The notes below the pieces were generated by a model that saw only the letters and a program-made list of their open reading frames with translations, was not told the origin of the DNA and did no database searches. Shown here piece by piece: positions 40,130-50,848 of a stretch of DNA of 64,000 nucleotides. The DNA is from Trichlorobacter thiogenes (GTDB taxonomy: Bacteria > Desulfobacterota > Desulfuromonadia > Geobacterales > Pseudopelobacteraceae), in contig NZ_FUWR01000016.1 of assembly GCF_900167465.1 (NCBI RefSeq), positions 1 to 64,000 of the forward strand, written 5' to 3'. The first letter of the stretch is position 1, and each line of letters opens with the position of its first letter. The position numbers and the translations under genes were made by a program.

Positions 40130-43100
40130 GATGGTTGCTCCTCTTCACCACAGGGGCCATGTACCGGTAACACCACGGTAAAGGTGGTGCCACGTCCCAC
40201 TTCGCTCTGTACCTCAATTGATCCGCCATGTTTTTTGATGATGTCATAGCTGATGGAAAGCCCAAGGCCGGTCCCCTTACCTACTTCCTTGGTGGTGAAG
40301 AACGGCTCAAAGATCCTGCGCTGCACCTCCGGCGGCATCCCGCAGCCGGTGTCGCTGATCTTAACCAGTACCTGATCTCCCTGTTGTTCTGTCTGTACCG
40401 TAATATCTCCACGGGTCTCACCAAGGGCATGGGCGGAATTTACCAGCAGGTTCAGAAAGACCTGGTTCAGTTGCTGGGGAAAACAGTTCACCTTGGGGAT
40501 ATCGCCAAACTCACGGTGCAGATCAGCGACATATTTCAGCTCATTCCAGGCAATGTTAATGGTGGTTTCCAACGACTCATTCAGGTTGATCAGTGCGGTC
40601 TCAGCCTGATCCACACGGGAGAAGTTCTTCAGATCCTGTACAATCCTGCGCACCCGTCCAGCACCGTCCTGACTTTCTTCTATCAGCTGATGGGCATCAT
40701 CCAGAATACGATCAATCTTCAGCCGTTTTCGGGCTTCATGCACTGGCTCTGCCAAGGCCCCCTCACAGCAGCCCTGCATGGCCTGATCCACCACGCCGAT
40801 GTATTCATACAAACGACTGACATATTTTTCCAGACTACTGAGATTACTGGTAATAAATCCCATCGGGTTGTTAATTTCATGGGCCACCCCGGCTGCCAAC
40901 TGACCAATGGAGGCCATTTTTTCCTGCTGGTAGATCTGCAGCTGGGCATCTTCTAGCTCTGCCAATGCCTTTTCCAGTTCATGGGCGGTTGTGTGAAGTT
41001 CAGTGGTGTCATTCAGAGAGACCACAAAACCCTGTGTATCATCATGTTCAGACTTAACAGGGTACACGTTGATGTCATAGTTGCGGCCGGAACGAAGATG
41101 AAGCAGCTCACCGGAGCTGGCATTGAAGTTGATGAATTTAAACCCCATCTCCTGTAGTAGTTCACGCCAATCCCTACCCACCAGGTCGCTACTGGATAAA
41201 CTGGTCATTTCCATCAAAATCCGATTATAGCGTCTGATTTTATGTTCAGGATCAGTCAAAATGATAAAATCCCGGAGATGGTCGAGTGTGTTTTCCCATT
41301 CCTTTTTAGCTGTTTCAACCTGCTGGAACAGCTCAATCATCAGATATTCCGCAGCTTTTTTTTCAGAAATATCATCTTTAACCGCTAAATAACCAATAAT
41401 TACGCCGTTTTTATCGGTTAATGGCAAAATCGAAGCAGCTTCCCAGTAGAGAGTGCCATCCTTACGCTTGTTATGGAACTCTCCCCGCCATTCCTTGCCA
41501 CTGGTAATGGTGCGCCATAGTTCACGATATTCCTCAGGAGGCATATCACCGGACTTTAATACGCGAGGATTCATACCCATGACTTCATCGGCTGTATAAC
41601 CGGTTGTCAGGCAGAAGCGCGGGTTAACGTACTCGATTGCGCCATCTATGTTTGTGATTACGATGGTACTGCTGCTCTGTTCAACAGCACGGGAAAGTTT
41701 ACGGGCCATTGATTCCATCTGCTGCTGGCCGGTAATATCCAGCCAACTGCTGCGAATACCGTTGGGACTCCCCTGCTTATCAACAACCTGATGACAGTAA
41801 TGCCTGAAAACAGACAGAGAACCGTCTTTGGTAATCAGTCTGATCTCAAGCCCTTCCCCTCCCATGGAACAACTGCCTGGCTGGTGATTGCTCCAGGTTT
41901 TCTGGTCATCCGGGTGGATCAAGGCATTAAGAAGCTTGGGGCAGGCATAAAATTCAGCATCCATATAGCCAAAGAAACGGACACAGTTGGGAGAAATATA
42001 ACGAATATCACCATTCTCAAGCTGCCAGAGCGAAACCTCATTGGTAAATTCAGTGATTATCCGGTATACCTCTGCGGCTTCTTCCTGCGCCTCTACATCA
42101 TCATCAAGCTCTTGCAATAATTCGTTAAAAACCGTTGTCAGGTGCCCAATTTCATCCTGAGAGTTTACTGTAAGAAAACGGTCCGCCCCCTGTTTAGTGC
42201 CTAACTGTTGAAGATGGTTGGTTAAACGCTGGAGTGGCCGTACCACCGGTTGCATACTGAACCAGACCGCAACCACCGCCAGCGCCATTGAAATAAACAG
42301 CACAACGCCAAAGGCCAACCGTGCCCGGTGCAGGGGTGCATAGGCCTCGCTCAGCGGATATTGCGCAGCCAGATACCAGGGGGCCTCCTTTAACGGCTTG
42401 ATACTGGTTAATCCAGGAATGCCCAGAGAATTCACATTCTCCCACGTGCCTTCCTGCCCTGCCAAAGCAGCATCAATCGCCTTGTTTTTTCCAGCAGGAA
42501 TAGTGGTAAGAATTCGGGAAGGGTCAGGATGGATGATTAACGTTCGATCTTGGTCAATAAGGTAAAAATAGCCGTTTTTACCGATTGGTGCGTCTATCAG
42601 CTTTTGCAAAAAACCATTTTTCTGCAGATTCCGCCTGCCAACCAAAACACCATGCAGCTGACTGTTCGATCCGTCTTTAACCGGTACGGCAAAAGCAATA
42701 ACCGGCTGGCTCCGGGACGAAGAAAGTTTATACGGTGCACTTACAACTGATTTACCGCTCTTCACAACCTGTTGGTAGTATTCACGCTCATGTTGATCAA
42801 GGCCGATCCGCTCTTTGTTGTAGGGAGTTTCAGCAACAATACGACCTTGTGCAGAAAGCAGAATCAGGCCAGCATCAAAGAAAAGCCGTGATTCATCATG
42901 GTGCTTCAACGTATTTTGTAGATCTGAAGATTTTGATGCATGTATCTGTTGCAGGTGGGTTGCCAAGTAGTGAAGATAATTACGAGAAGCGGCAAGATTT
43001 TCATCCAACTGGGCAGCCAGACTATTTACTGCAGCAGTTTGATTGGTGGCAATTGATTGTTGTAATTCATGACGTGCAAACAGGTAGGTAACACCAGACA

Positions 43101-43194
43101 GAACCAGGAGAAAAAACATGGCGGTCAGGGAGAGTAGAAGCGTTGCTTTAATGGTAATGGAAAGGTTTTTAAACCGGTTTACCATCTGGGCCAT
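40111..43194 (-). CDS. dCache-HAMP-triple-PAS membrane histidine kinase
   Basis: A 1027-residue kinase. TM1 is about 17-39, a double-Cache periplasmic sensor about 45-285 ([24 protein letters not shown] region), TM2 about 292-312, and HAMP about 313-368. PAS domains lie at about 380-490, 500-612 and 632-735, then a coiled coil, HisKA with H772 ([12 protein letters not shown]) and a HATPase with [18 protein letters not shown]. It is the first gene of the 17-gene minus-strand run, with a candidate promoter 23-50 bp upstream and the MCP gene's terminator behind that. Confidence 0.93.
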   Translation of the reverse strand: MAQMVNRFKNLSITIKATLLLSLTAMFFLLVLSGVTYLFARHELQQSIATNQTAAVNSLAAQLDENLAASRNYLHYLATHLQQIHASKSSDLQNTLKHHDESRLFFDAGLILLSAQGRIVAETPYNKERIGLDQHEREYYQQVVKSGKSVVSAPYKLSSSRSQPVIAFAVPVKDGSNSQLHGVLVGRRNLQKNGFLQKLIDAPIGKNGYFYLIDQDRTLIIHPDPSRILTTIPAGKNKAIDAALAGQEGTWENVNSLGIPGLTSIKPLKEAPWYLAAQYPLSEAYAPLHRARLAFGVVLFISMALAVVAVWFSMQPVVRPLQRLTNHLQQLGTKQGADRFLTVNSQDEIGHLTTVFNELLQELDDDVEAQEEAAEVYRIITEFTNEVSLWQLENGDIRYISPNCVRFFGYMDAEFYACPKLLNALIHPDDQKTWSNHQPGSCSMGGEGLEIRLITKDGSLSVFRHYCHQVVDKQGSPNGIRSSWLDITGQQQMESMARKLSRAVEQSSSTIVITNIDGAIEYVNPRFCLTTGYTADEVMGMNPRVLKSGDMPPEEYRELWRTITSGKEWRGEFHNKRKDGTLYWEAASILPLTDKNGVIIGYLAVKDDISEKKAAEYLMIELFQQVETAKKEWENTLDHLRDFIILTDPEHKIRRYNRILMEMTSLSSSDLVGRDWRELLQEMGFKFINFNASSGELLHLRSGRNYDINVYPVKSEHDDTQGFVVSLNDTTELHTTAHELEKALAELEDAQLQIYQQEKMASIGQLAAGVAHEINNPMGFITSNLSSLEKYVSRLYEYIGVVDQAMQGCCEGALAEPVHEARKRLKIDRILDDAHQLIEESQDGAGRVRRIVQDLKNFSRVDQAETALINLNESLETTINIAWNELKYVADLHREFGDIPKVNCFPQQLNQVFLNLLVNSAHALGETRGDITVQTEQQGDQVLVKISDTGCGMPPEVQRRIFEPFFTTKEVGKGTGLGLSISYDIIKKHGGSIEVQSEVGRGTTFTVVLPVHGPCGEEEQPSCNSQQ

Positions 43195-43216
43195 CCTTCC
43201 GTGATAGATGTCTTAC

Positions 43217-43244
43217 AGTCTAGCAGGGAACGGCGGTTTGGCAA
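43217..43244 (-). promoter_or_regulatory. candidate promoter of the long signalling operon
   Basis: TTGCCA and TAGACT are separated by 16 bp on the minus strand, with TG one base before the -10 (extended -10). It starts 23 bp upstream of the kinase ATG at 43194. It lies between the terminator of the chemoreceptor gene and the first kinase. Confidence 0.4.
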
Positions 43245-43363
43245 TTGATTCAAGGCAATATTTATGCGTGTTGAGAAACTTTTTAACAGCCCAGGCTCCG
43301 TGCATTGGATTCAGTTATCCGTTGCTTGAAAAAGGTGCGTGATAAAACCAGATGCAAATCATG

Positions 43364-43419
43364 CAAAAAAAGCACAAACGCTGCTGCAACCAAATGGATG
43401 AACAGCAGCGTTTGTGCTT
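43364..43419 (-). terminator. rho-independent terminator of the chemoreceptor gene
   Basis: Perfect 17-bp arms (AAGCACAAACGCTGCTG and its complement, 43370-43386 and 43403-43419) flank a 16-base loop, followed on the minus strand by a run of T. It separates the HK-MCP unit from the 17-gene run. Confidence 0.88.
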
Positions 43420-43452
43420 GTAAACGAACGAATATCTAGCGGGTAAAGCGGT

Positions 43453-45087
43453 CTAGCTTAACTTAAACTGTCCCATCAGGCGTTTCAGTTCGTCACCAAG
43501 CTGGGAAAGACTATCTGCTGCAGAAGCAGTGTCACAGGCCCCTTTGGAGGTACCCTCGATAACCTCTGAAATCTTATGTATATTGTTGGTTATTTCACTG
43601 GTGGTGGCGGTCTGTTCTTCTGCTGCTGTGGCGATCTGGCTGACCTGCATGGTCACCGCATTCACCTGGCTCAGGATCTCCTGCAGGGCTGATTCAAGCT
43701 GGGCTGCCTCTGCAGCACCTTTTTCAGTGCCACGCACCCCTTCTTCCATGGAAACAATCGCCTGCCGGGTTTCCTGCTGGATGGCGCGAATCATTTCACT
43801 GATCTCTTTGGTGGCCCGAGTGGTCCGCTCTGCCAAAGCCCGCACCTCATCAGCAACCACAGCAAAACCACGCCCCATTTCACCGGCCCGTGCCGCTTCA
43901 ATGGCAGCGTTCAGGGCCAGCAGGTTGGTCTGGTCAGCAATGTCCTCGATGGTGGAAACAATGGCACCAATCTGATCTGAACGTTCTCCCAGGGAAGAAA
44001 TAGCCAGGGCGTTTTCCTTGGTTCGCTCTCCACGCTGGATGATGCCATCCACCGTATGCTTGACCACCTGAAAACCTTTTTCTGTGGTGTTGGCAGCATG
44101 TTGAGCACTTTCAGCTGCTGCATGACAGTTGCTGGCAATATCATTGCTGGTGGCTGCCATCTCTTCACTGGCGGTTGCCACAGTCATGGCCTGGGCTGAC
44201 ACCTCTTCAGCGCTGGTGGCCATCTGGTCTGCAGTGCTGTTCAGCTCATAGGTGGCTGAGGCAAGGGTCACAGTGGTGCTGGAAACGCTAACCAGGGTAC
44301 GGTTTAACTTCTCAATAAACTCATTCAGCCAATGGGCGGTCTGGGCTAGTTCATCTTTTCCCAGTACTTCCAGACGTTGCGTAAGGTCTCCCTCGCCGGA
44401 GGCGATATCTTTCAGACGATGCACCATGGAATCAAGCGAGGTCTGCAGCAGTCGCCAGAAGACCAGCAGGAAGATGTTGATGAGCACAACAGCTGCACCC
44501 AGAATGGCAACGGTTACAAGCAGGTTGTTTTCATTCTTTTTATCCATCTCTTTTCTCAGGGCAGCCATATCCTTTTTCATGGCCTTTTGAATATCTACGA
44601 TCTGGGCCTTGATCTCACGCCATTTTGGGGTTTCCTGCTTGGCCAGCATTTCAATGGCTGCAGGCTGATTACCAGAGCGGGCCAGAGTAATAATCTCATC
44701 CTTGACACCGCTATTTTCCTGCCAGAGTGGTGTCAGCTTAGCCAAAGACTGTTCGTACTTGCCAATAGATTTGGCAAGAGCAGAGGCGTTTTTGTGGGAT
44801 TCAAGAAATTCTTCATTAGCCTTTTTGTAGTTAGCCATCGCCTTTTCATCAGACGGGTTCAGGATTACGTTACGAATCGCCTGCTCTGCCTGAATGCCTT
44901 GGGTATGCATCTCACTGACGATAAAGGCCACAGCCTGATATTTTTCCACAAACAGATCAACGCGATCTTCGGTGGCCCGCATACCACGATAGGACTGAAT
45001 AACGGCAACCAGCAGCAGGAGCGTTGCCAAGATCCCGAAAATGGTGAACTTCCAACGCATCGTAAGATTTCTAAACAGTGTGCTCAT
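43453..45087 (-). CDS. methyl-accepting chemotaxis protein
   Basis: A 544-residue chemoreceptor. TM1 is about 13-31, a periplasmic four-helix-bundle-type ligand domain (4HB_MCP) about 35-190, TM2 about 192-212, HAMP about 213-268 and a signalling domain about 290-540. The conserved hairpin tip has [19 protein letters not shown] and [12 protein letters not shown]. No C-terminal CheR-tethering pentapeptide is present. Its start overlaps the end of the upstream kinase-like gene by 17 bp, and no che genes besides cheX lie in this window. It may serve a motility or pilus-type Che pathway elsewhere. Confidence 0.93.
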   Translation of the reverse strand: MSTLFRNLTMRWKFTIFGILATLLLLVAVIQSYRGMRATEDRVDLFVEKYQAVAFIVSEMHTQGIQAEQAIRNVILNPSDEKAMANYKKANEEFLESHKNASALAKSIGKYEQSLAKLTPLWQENSGVKDEIITLARSGNQPAAIEMLAKQETPKWREIKAQIVDIQKAMKKDMAALRKEMDKKNENNLLVTVAILGAAVVLINIFLLVFWRLLQTSLDSMVHRLKDIASGEGDLTQRLEVLGKDELAQTAHWLNEFIEKLNRTLVSVSSTTVTLASATYELNSTADQMATSAEEVSAQAMTVATASEEMAATSNDIASNCHAAAESAQHAANTTEKGFQVVKHTVDGIIQRGERTKENALAISSLGERSDQIGAIVSTIEDIADQTNLLALNAAIEAARAGEMGRGFAVVADEVRALAERTTRATKEISEMIRAIQQETRQAIVSMEEGVRGTEKGAAEAAQLESALQEILSQVNAVTMQVSQIATAAEEQTATTSEITNNIHKISEVIEGTSKGACDTASAADSLSQLGDELKRLMGQFKLS

Positions 45088-46297
45088 GGTTGCCTCCGGT
45101 AGTTAGATCTGTTTGTGTGCCTGCATCGACAATCGCCGTTGATTGCCCCGTTGCGTACAACGGCAGCCCAATTGAAAACACCGTCAGGCCATCAGATGAC
45201 CTGAAATCCACTTTTCCTCGCAGGTAGCGTTCACCAAACAGCTTCATACTGTAAGTGCCCAGCCCCCTGCCCTGTCTTTCCTTGGTACTAAAAGAACGTT
45301 TGAACAGGCTTAACTGTACGTCAGGCGGGATTTCGCCGGGATTTGACACATAAATGTAAACTTTGTCAACCGTTGATTCAGCCCTGATCGTCACCGTATC
45401 ACCTGGTGCAGATGCCTCCAGGGCGTTCAGCACCATGTTACCAATAATACGCCGCAACAATGAGCGGTCAGTGGATAGGGCGCTGGAAGTGCCTTCTATA
45501 AGCACAAGATTCCTGCCAGGTGTCCGTTCGTGATTTTCATACAGTTGATACACATGATGTAATAACTCCCGGATATCAACCTGTTCAAAGGTCGGCACAT
45601 AGCTGCCGCGTTCTGCATCCAGCAGGCGGCGCTGGTGGTTGATCTCTTCTATCAGGTTATCGGCCAGGTTGACCATCCAACCCTTATACTCCTGTTCTGC
45701 AGTAGGTGTCGTGCCGTCCTGTAACAGCGCCGCCAGTCCACGAATACCGCCAGCGCTGTTAAGAATATCGTGAAAAAAGACCCGTTCCATAACTTGTCGC
45801 CTCTTCTCGGAACTGATGTCCTTAAGCACAAGCACGGTAAAGTGTTCGTTGCCTATGGTTACCGGTGTAGCCAGAACATCCAGATCAAGGGCCGTACAGC
45901 CGTCCTTGTCAAGCATGAGTCGACATTCGCCATGCTGCGGAGCATTGTTGTCCTGGCTGGCCAATATTGCCAGCACAGCGCCGCAGACCATGCAATGTGG
46001 CGCGGTACCACAGCCGTTAGGTCCTTCAGCTGCATGTACACAACCAACGGCCTCACCTGGACGCAAACCCAGCAACGATTCAGGATCAACAACATCAAAT
46101 GTTTTCAGTAAACGCTGATTAACCGCCACGACCTGACGGTATTCATTCAATATGAGCAAAAGATCCGGCATTGCATCCAAAAGCGTTTGCAACAGTTCGC
46201 TTTTGGCAACGGTCTCTTTTTCATGCTGCAGGTCATGCTCTGAGGCTCTGCCTGCTGGCGCAAACCAGCTATCCGGTTCTTGATTCATTTCAGGCAT
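45071..46297 (-). CDS. PAS-domain atypical histidine kinase
   Basis: A 408-residue soluble protein. A PAS domain (about 35-170) holds a cysteine cluster, C86, C96, C102 and C105 (GCVH, NGCG, HCMVC). A HisKA-like helix follows with H176 ([11 protein letters not shown]) that lacks the usual HE(L/I)R(T/N)P context. A HATPase (about 275-380) has N291 and [10 protein letters not shown], while the G1 box is reduced to SNPG. It belongs to an unorthodox kinase group. It is co-transcribed with the chemoreceptor (overlap 17 bp). ATG 46297 has GGAG 9 bases upstream; an ATG 27 bases earlier is possible. Confidence 0.82.
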   Translation of the reverse strand: MPEMNQEPDSWFAPAGRASEHDLQHEKETVAKSELLQTLLDAMPDLLLILNEYRQVVAVNQRLLKTFDVVDPESLLGLRPGEAVGCVHAAEGPNGCGTAPHCMVCGAVLAILASQDNNAPQHGECRLMLDKDGCTALDLDVLATPVTIGNEHFTVLVLKDISSEKRRQVMERVFFHDILNSAGGIRGLAALLQDGTTPTAEQEYKGWMVNLADNLIEEINHQRRLLDAERGSYVPTFEQVDIRELLHHVYQLYENHERTPGRNLVLIEGTSSALSTDRSLLRRIIGNMVLNALEASAPGDTVTIRAESTVDKVYIYVSNPGEIPPDVQLSLFKRSFSTKERQGRGLGTYSMKLFGERYLRGKVDFRSSDGLTVFSIGLPLYATGQSTAIVDAGTQTDLTTGGNHEHTV

Positions 46298-46361
46298 GAT
46301 CACACGCTCCAAGCGATACTTCATTGTATAGCCGTTCCAGAATACACTACTAGTTTAAAGC

Positions 46362-46389
46362 ATTATACTACCGGGCTGCAAGGCGGAAA
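46362..46389 (-). promoter_or_regulatory. candidate promoter of the kinase-chemoreceptor unit
   Basis: A perfect TATAAT -10 box is present on the minus strand about 65 bp upstream of ATG 46297. The matching -35 is poor (TTTCCG at 16 bp). No sigma54-type GG-N10-GC pair was found. Confidence 0.4.
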
Positions 46390-46415
46390 GGGAGAGCAGA
46401 CAGGCACCTGGGTAC

Positions 46416-46449
46416 AAAAGAGCCTCGAATATATTTATTCGAGGCTCTT
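46416..46449 (-). terminator. rho-independent terminator after the MerR-type gene
   Basis: A perfect 14-bp stem (46418-46431 with 46436-46449) closes a four-base loop and continues into TTTT on the minus strand. It lies 15 bases after the stop at 46464. Confidence 0.85.
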
Positions 46450-46463
46450 ACACCAGAAAGGAT

Positions 46464-46820
46464 TTAGAGTATGGCACGAATAGCTTGCAATTCCTGTCGT
46501 ACCAACCTGAGTAATGTCTGCAGGTCCGTGGAAAGATCTGCAGGAGGTGACTGTTGTTGTCTGGCTGATGCGGTTTTACGAGGGGAAAATTTCTTGCGTA
46601 CGCCTTCTATTGTATATTTTTCCTGGTACAGCAGCTGCTTGATCTGCTGCACCATCTCAATATCCTGTTTGGTATAGAGACGTTGGCCTGCAGAACTTTT
46701 TTCAGGATTCAAAAAAGAGAATTCAGTTTCCCAGAACCTGAGTACCGATGTTTTGATATCGGCAAGTCGTGCTACTTCACCAATCTTAAAGTAGGTTTTA
46801 TCCGGAATGACGGATTGCAT
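46464..46820 (-). CDS. MerR-family transcriptional regulator
   Basis: A 118-residue protein with a MerR-type winged helix-turn-helix at about 10-80 (YFKIGEVARLADIKTSVLRFWETEF, then RLYTKQDIEMVQQIKQLL). The short C-terminal tail (about 80-118) lacks metal-binding cysteines, so it is not a metal sensor of the MerR/CueR kind. Such genes commonly follow ihfA in Deltaproteobacteria-type genomes. It starts 20 bp after ihfA and ends at a strong terminator, so both share the ihfA promoter. Target unknown. Confidence 0.9.
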   Translation of the reverse strand: MQSVIPDKTYFKIGEVARLADIKTSVLRFWETEFSFLNPEKSSAGQRLYTKQDIEMVQQIKQLLYQEKYTIEGVRKKFSPRKTASARQQQSPPADLSTDLQTLLRLVRQELQAIRAIL

Positions 46821-46840
46821 GCCCTACTCCGTTAACCGGC

Positions 46841-47125
46841 TTATTCTTCTTCGTCGTTAATGCCGCACTTGAGAACCTGGCTGGGCTTAAAGGTAAGGAT
46901 ACGACGGGCAGAAATGGTAATTGCATCACCTGTTTGCGGATTACGTCCACGCCGGTCAGCCTTTTGTTTGACAACAAAATTACCAAAACCGGCAATTTTG
47001 ATCTTCTCGCCAGCTTCCAGAGTGCTTTTCATGATACCAAAGACCTGCTCAACCATTTCAGCTGACTCTTTTTTGGATAGGCCGATCTTTTGATGGATAC
47101 GTTCAACAATGTCTGCTTTTGTCAT
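46841..47125 (-). CDS. ihfA: integration host factor alpha subunit
   Basis: A 94-residue DNA-bending protein of the HU/IHF family. It has MTKADIVERIHQKIGLSKKE at the N-terminus, the IHF-alpha-like core GEKIKIAGFGNFVVKQK, and the DNA-binding beta arm RRGRNPQTGDAITISARR with the intercalating proline. It bends DNA at promoters (especially sigma54) and recombination sites. Distinguishing IhfA from HU rests on the arm and the ARRILTFKPSQVLK tail. It is followed by the MerR-type gene. Confidence 0.93.
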   Translation of the reverse strand: MTKADIVERIHQKIGLSKKESAEMVEQVFGIMKSTLEAGEKIKIAGFGNFVVKQKADRRGRNPQTGDAITISARRILTFKPSQVLKCGINDEEE

Positions 47126-47184
47126 AAAAACCCCTCTTATATAGGACAGTTAAGCTAGTAAACAGGTGCGTTGGCAAGGGAAAG

Positions 47185-47214
47185 TTTATACCACAGGGGC
47201 AAAGGTGGCTGCAA
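47185..47214 (-). promoter_or_regulatory. candidate sigma70 promoter of ihfA
   Basis: TTGCAG and TATAAA are separated by 18 bp on the minus strand, about 60 bp upstream of the ihfA ATG. The rest of the 225-bp divergent gap has a 14-base alternating palindrome GGCGCGCGCGCGCC (47245-47258). Confidence 0.5.
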
Positions 47215-47350
47215 CTCTTTTTTAGCCTGTCAGTGCAGATAGTTGGCGCGCGCGCGCCGTATACACAACCAGCCATCACGTTTATGTCCGACTTTTATTT
47301 CCCCAATTATGTGCTACAAAGTTACTACACTATTTTTTAAGGAGGTCATC

Positions 47351-48013
47351 ATGCACAAAGGAATCTGGAGAGCCCTTGTAATCGTAGCCTGTATTGCGGG
47401 CAGTATAACCACAGCAATGGCAGCGATGAAGATCAACCTGAGGGATGGCAGGACTATTGATGTCCCGGTAAACACTGAAGATATTGTATCCATCAGCTTT
47501 GATCAGTCAGCGCCACCTTTAACCGGTAATAACACGGGGATTACATGGAATTTTGAGTCTGGTGATTTACGGGGCTGGGAAACTACCGGTAATGCATTTG
47601 CGTACCAGCCAACCTATGGCGACAATCCAACCGCCCGCCACCGCGGCCAACCTTCGCACCATGAGGGTAACTACTGGATTGGTGGATATGAAAAGCGCCC
47701 GACCCCCAATGATCCGGCTGGAGCGGTTCAGGGTGATGGCCCCCAAGGCACCTTAGTATCGCAACCCTTTACCATCAGAACCTCGTCTATCAGCTTCCTG
47801 ATCGGCGGTGGCTGCGATATAAATACTGAGCGTGTAGAGATTCTGGTTGATGGCAGGGTTGTGCAAAAAGCCACAGGGAAATGTACGGAAACCATGGAGC
47901 GGGTCCGCCTTAATGTTGCTTCCTATATCGGCAGGTCAGCCCAGATCAGGCTGGTTGATATCTCAAGCGGCGGATGGGGGCATATCAATTTTGATGATCT
48001 GCGTTTTGAATAA
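47351..48013 (+). CDS. secreted beta-sandwich protein, GH32 C-terminal-like
   Basis: A 220-residue exported protein. The signal peptide is about 1-24 (AMAA-MK). A short region DGRTIDVPVNTEDIVSISFD follows. The remaining 170 residues (FESGDLRGWETTGNAF, SISFLIGGGCD, GWGHINFDDLRFE) resemble the beta-sandwich module found at the end of family 32 glycoside hydrolases. No catalytic domain is present, so it may bind a carbohydrate or coat the cell. Start ATG 47351 has GGAGGT 5 bases upstream; an in-frame start 108 bases earlier has no such site and would spoil the signal peptide. A terminator follows at 48043. Confidence 0.75.
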   Translation: MHKGIWRALVIVACIAGSITTAMAAMKINLRDGRTIDVPVNTEDIVSISFDQSAPPLTGNNTGITWNFESGDLRGWETTGNAFAYQPTYGDNPTARHRGQPSHHEGNYWIGGYEKRPTPNDPAGAVQGDGPQGTLVSQPFTIRTSSISFLIGGGCDINTERVEILVDGRVVQKATGKCTETMERVRLNVASYIGRSAQIRLVDISSGGWGHINFDDLRFE

Positions 48014-48042
48014 GACTACGACATTTTTTGTTTGTAAACGCA

Positions 48043-48080
48043 CAACGGCCCGCCGGAATCTCCGACGGGCCGTTGTTTTT
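48043..48080 (+). terminator. rho-independent terminator between convergent genes
   Basis: A 15-bp stem (CAACGGCCCG with one mismatch after it, loop ATC) is followed by TTTTT on the plus strand. It ends the secreted-protein gene and may also stop acnB transcripts arriving from the other side. Confidence 0.85.
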
Positions 48081-48098
48081 CCAGCATGGTGCAGCAGA

Positions 48099-50630
48099 CT
48101 ACTTGTAGCCGTCCATTGTATCAAACTGCAGGTAACGATAGATTTTATCCTTATTAGGAGCAACCTTCTCGTTGTAGATGGCCAGGAACTCTGCCGGTGT
48201 AGGCAGCTTGCCCATTTTTGCAGATACTGCGCCCAGTTCAGCGGAGCCCAGGAATACCTTGGCGCCATTACCGATCCGGTCGTCGAAGTTACGGGTAGAG
48301 GTGGAGAACATGTTCACGCCATCCGGTACCCGTGCCTGGTTACCCATGCAGAGTGAGCAACCAGCGATCTCAATCCGTGCACCGAATGCACTGTAAACAG
48401 AGAACACAGCTTCATCCTTCAGCAGGTCGCTATCCATACGGGTTGGCGGGGTGATCCAGGTACGGACGTTCGGGTTGAACTTCTCACCCTTCCAGATCTC
48501 TGCAGCAGCGCGGAAGTGGCCGATGTTAGTCATACAGGAACCGATGAAGACATCGTTGATCGGGGTGCCGGCAACTTCTGACAGCAACTTGACATCATCC
48601 GGGTCGTTGGGGCAGGCCAGGATCGGCTCGGTGATTTCAGCCAGATCAATCTCGATCACAGCAGCGTACTCGGCATTCTTGTCAGCCTCAAGCAGTTGCG
48701 GATTCTTCAGCCACTCATTGACGGCGTCAATCCGGTTCTGCAGGGTCTGGGGATCCTGATAACCTTCAGCAATCATCTTCTTCATCAGGGCCACGTTGGA
48801 ACGCAGATAGGTGGCAACTGACTCTTTGGAAAGCTGGATGCAACCTGCGGCAGCGGAACGCTCGGCAGCAGCATCAGTCAGCTCAAAGCCCTGCTCAACA
48901 GTCAGCTCAGGCAGACCTTCCATCTCCAGAATGCGGCCGTTAAAGATGTTGATCTTGTTCTTCTTGGGCACGGTCAGCAGGCCTTGCTTGATTGCCCAGT
49001 AAGGGATTGCGTTAACCGCGTCACGCAGGGTGATGCCGGGGTTGAATTTACCCTTGAAACGAACCAGAACAGACTCAGGCATATCCAGCGGCATGAAGCC
49101 CATGGCGCCAGCAAAGGCAACCAGACCGGAACCGGCCGGGAAGGAAATACCGATCGGGAAACGGGTGTGGGAGTCACCACCGGTACCAACGGTGTCAGGC
49201 AGCAGCAGACGGTTCAACCAGGAGTGGATAACACCATCGCCCGGCTTCAGAGCAACGCCGCCACGCTCTGCAATGAAGGCAGGCAGGGTCTTGTGCATCT
49301 TGACGTCAGCTGGCTTCGGATAGGCAGCGGTGTGGCAGAAGGACTGCATGAACATCGGGGACAGGAACTTGAGGCAGGCCAGTTCCTTCAGCTCATCAGC
49401 GGTCATTGGGCCGGTGGTGTCCTGTGAACCAACGGTGGTCATCTTTGGCTCGCAAGCAGTGCCCGGCAGGATGCCGGTAACGCCGCAGGCCTTACCAACC
49501 ATCTTCTGAGCCAGGGAGTAGCCTTGATCAGCCTTGGCAACAGGGTTAACCGGCAGGGTGAAGACATCGGTATCGCCCATGCCCAGTGCCTTGCGGGCCT
49601 TCTCGGTTACTGCACGGCCAATGATCAGAGGAATACGGCCACCAGCGCGGAACTCGTCAGCAATGGTGTTAGGAGCCAGTTTGAAGGTGGAGATAACTTC
49701 GCCAGCAGCGTTGCTGATCTCGCCCTTAACGGTGTTGATGGTGATCACGTCACCGTCGTTCATCTTGGTTACGTCAGCCTTGATCGGCAGTGCGCCTGAA
49801 TCCTGGGCAGTGTTGAAGAAGATCGGGGCGATAACGCCGCCGATGATCACACCGGCAGTCTTCTTGTTGGGTACGCAGGGGATATCCTGGCCCATGTGCC
49901 ACAGCACTGAGTTACAGGCAGACTTACGGGAAGAACCGGTACCAACCACGTCACCAACAAAGGCAACCTGATTACCGGCAGCACGCCAGTCAGCAATATC
50001 CTTCAGACGGTTGGGGAAGCGGGTCTTGCCCATTGCCAGGGCATGCAGTGGGATATCAGGACGGCTCCATGCGTCACCGGCAGGTGAGAAGTCGTCTGTG
50101 TTGATCTCGCCTTCAACCTTGAATACCTTAACCTTGATGGTCTCAGGTACGCCGGGCTTGTTGGTGAACCACTCGGCATTTGCCCAAGAGGTCAGAACTT
50201 TTTTTGCAGCAGCGTTGGAGGCAGACAGGGCAACAACCTGATCAAAGCCATCATATACCAGGGTCATGCCGGACAGGGCGCAGGCAGCTTCATCAGCCAG
50301 CTCAGCATCCTTCAGGGCATCAACCAGCGGGTTAACGTTATAGCCACCCATCATAGTGCCCAGGATACGAACGGCATCGATCTTGGAAACCAGCGGAGAC
50401 TTCTTGCTGCCATTCAGGATAGCGGCCAGGAACTCTGCCTTTACTTTTGCAGCAGGGTCAACGCCTGGGGAAACACGCTCCTTCAACAGGTTAAGCAGGA
50501 ACGCCTCTTTACCAGCAGGTGGGTTAACCAGCAGTTCACACAGACCAGCGGTTTGCTCAGGGGTCAGGGGCAGTGCAGGGATACCCTGTGCTGCACGCTC
50601 GGCTTCATGGGCCAGATATGCTTCGATCAT
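48099..50630 (-). CDS. acnB: aconitate hydratase B
   Basis: The 843-residue TCA-cycle enzyme isomerises citrate and isocitrate and also acts on 2-methyl-cis-aconitate in some bacteria. It has the AcnB order: HEAT-like N-terminal domain, then the swivel domain ([21 protein letters not shown]), then the [4Fe-4S] core with SCMTNIGH and GCSLCMGNQ (C758 and C761). ATG 50630 is used because AAGGAGG lies 8 bases upstream; a longer frame to 50702 runs over the promoter. Transcription is from a near-consensus promoter at 50694-50722. Confidence 0.96.
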   Translation of the reverse strand: MIEAYLAHEAERAAQGIPALPLTPEQTAGLCELLVNPPAGKEAFLLNLLKERVSPGVDPAAKVKAEFLAAILNGSKKSPLVSKIDAVRILGTMMGGYNVNPLVDALKDAELADEAACALSGMTLVYDGFDQVVALSASNAAAKKVLTSWANAEWFTNKPGVPETIKVKVFKVEGEINTDDFSPAGDAWSRPDIPLHALAMGKTRFPNRLKDIADWRAAGNQVAFVGDVVGTGSSRKSACNSVLWHMGQDIPCVPNKKTAGVIIGGVIAPIFFNTAQDSGALPIKADVTKMNDGDVITINTVKGEISNAAGEVISTFKLAPNTIADEFRAGGRIPLIIGRAVTEKARKALGMGDTDVFTLPVNPVAKADQGYSLAQKMVGKACGVTGILPGTACEPKMTTVGSQDTTGPMTADELKELACLKFLSPMFMQSFCHTAAYPKPADVKMHKTLPAFIAERGGVALKPGDGVIHSWLNRLLLPDTVGTGGDSHTRFPIGISFPAGSGLVAFAGAMGFMPLDMPESVLVRFKGKFNPGITLRDAVNAIPYWAIKQGLLTVPKKNKINIFNGRILEMEGLPELTVEQGFELTDAAAERSAAAGCIQLSKESVATYLRSNVALMKKMIAEGYQDPQTLQNRIDAVNEWLKNPQLLEADKNAEYAAVIEIDLAEITEPILACPNDPDDVKLLSEVAGTPINDVFIGSCMTNIGHFRAAAEIWKGEKFNPNVRTWITPPTRMDSDLLKDEAVFSVYSAFGARIEIAGCSLCMGNQARVPDGVNMFSTSTRNFDDRIGNGAKVFLGSAELGAVSAKMGKLPTPAEFLAIYNEKVAPNKDKIYRYLQFDTMDGYK

Positions 50631-50693
50631 TCGTACATCCTCCTTGTTTTGATAGGTACTTAGCGTACATATGGGGCAGAATAAAGTGTATAG

Positions 50694-50722
50694 TGTATAC
50701 AATTTCTATTTGTGAATGTCAA
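50694..50722 (-). promoter_or_regulatory. sigma70 promoter of acnB with repeated motif at -10
   Basis: TTGACA and TATACA are separated by exactly 17 bp on the minus strand, about 64 bp upstream of the acnB ATG. On the plus strand AGTGTAT occurs twice in tandem (50685-50698), overlapping the -10, and the bases also form GTATA-CAC-TATAC. It could be an operator; no riboswitch or other element is recognisable in the rest of this 218-bp gap. Confidence 0.6.
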
Positions 50723-50848
50723 TGGTTGCACGCGAACGAATGAGAAGCCACCAAGGGTGTCACAAGAAAAAAATTAAGCTCACCTTGCGAAAGGGTAAGT
50801 TTCTGGTATAGGGCTTTAATCAACATCTGTACGGTAGAGGAAAAACAC

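Noticed and set aside
47245-47258. GGCGCGCGCGCGCC alternating palindrome
   Set aside because: It could adopt Z-DNA, but no link to a promoter or regulator is visible; noted only as a sequence oddity.
50723-50848. Possible riboswitch upstream of the TonB receptor
   Set aside because: An imperfect stem (ATTAAGC with GCTTTAAT) is present, but neither cobalamin nor c-di-GMP riboswitch consensus blocks could be matched.
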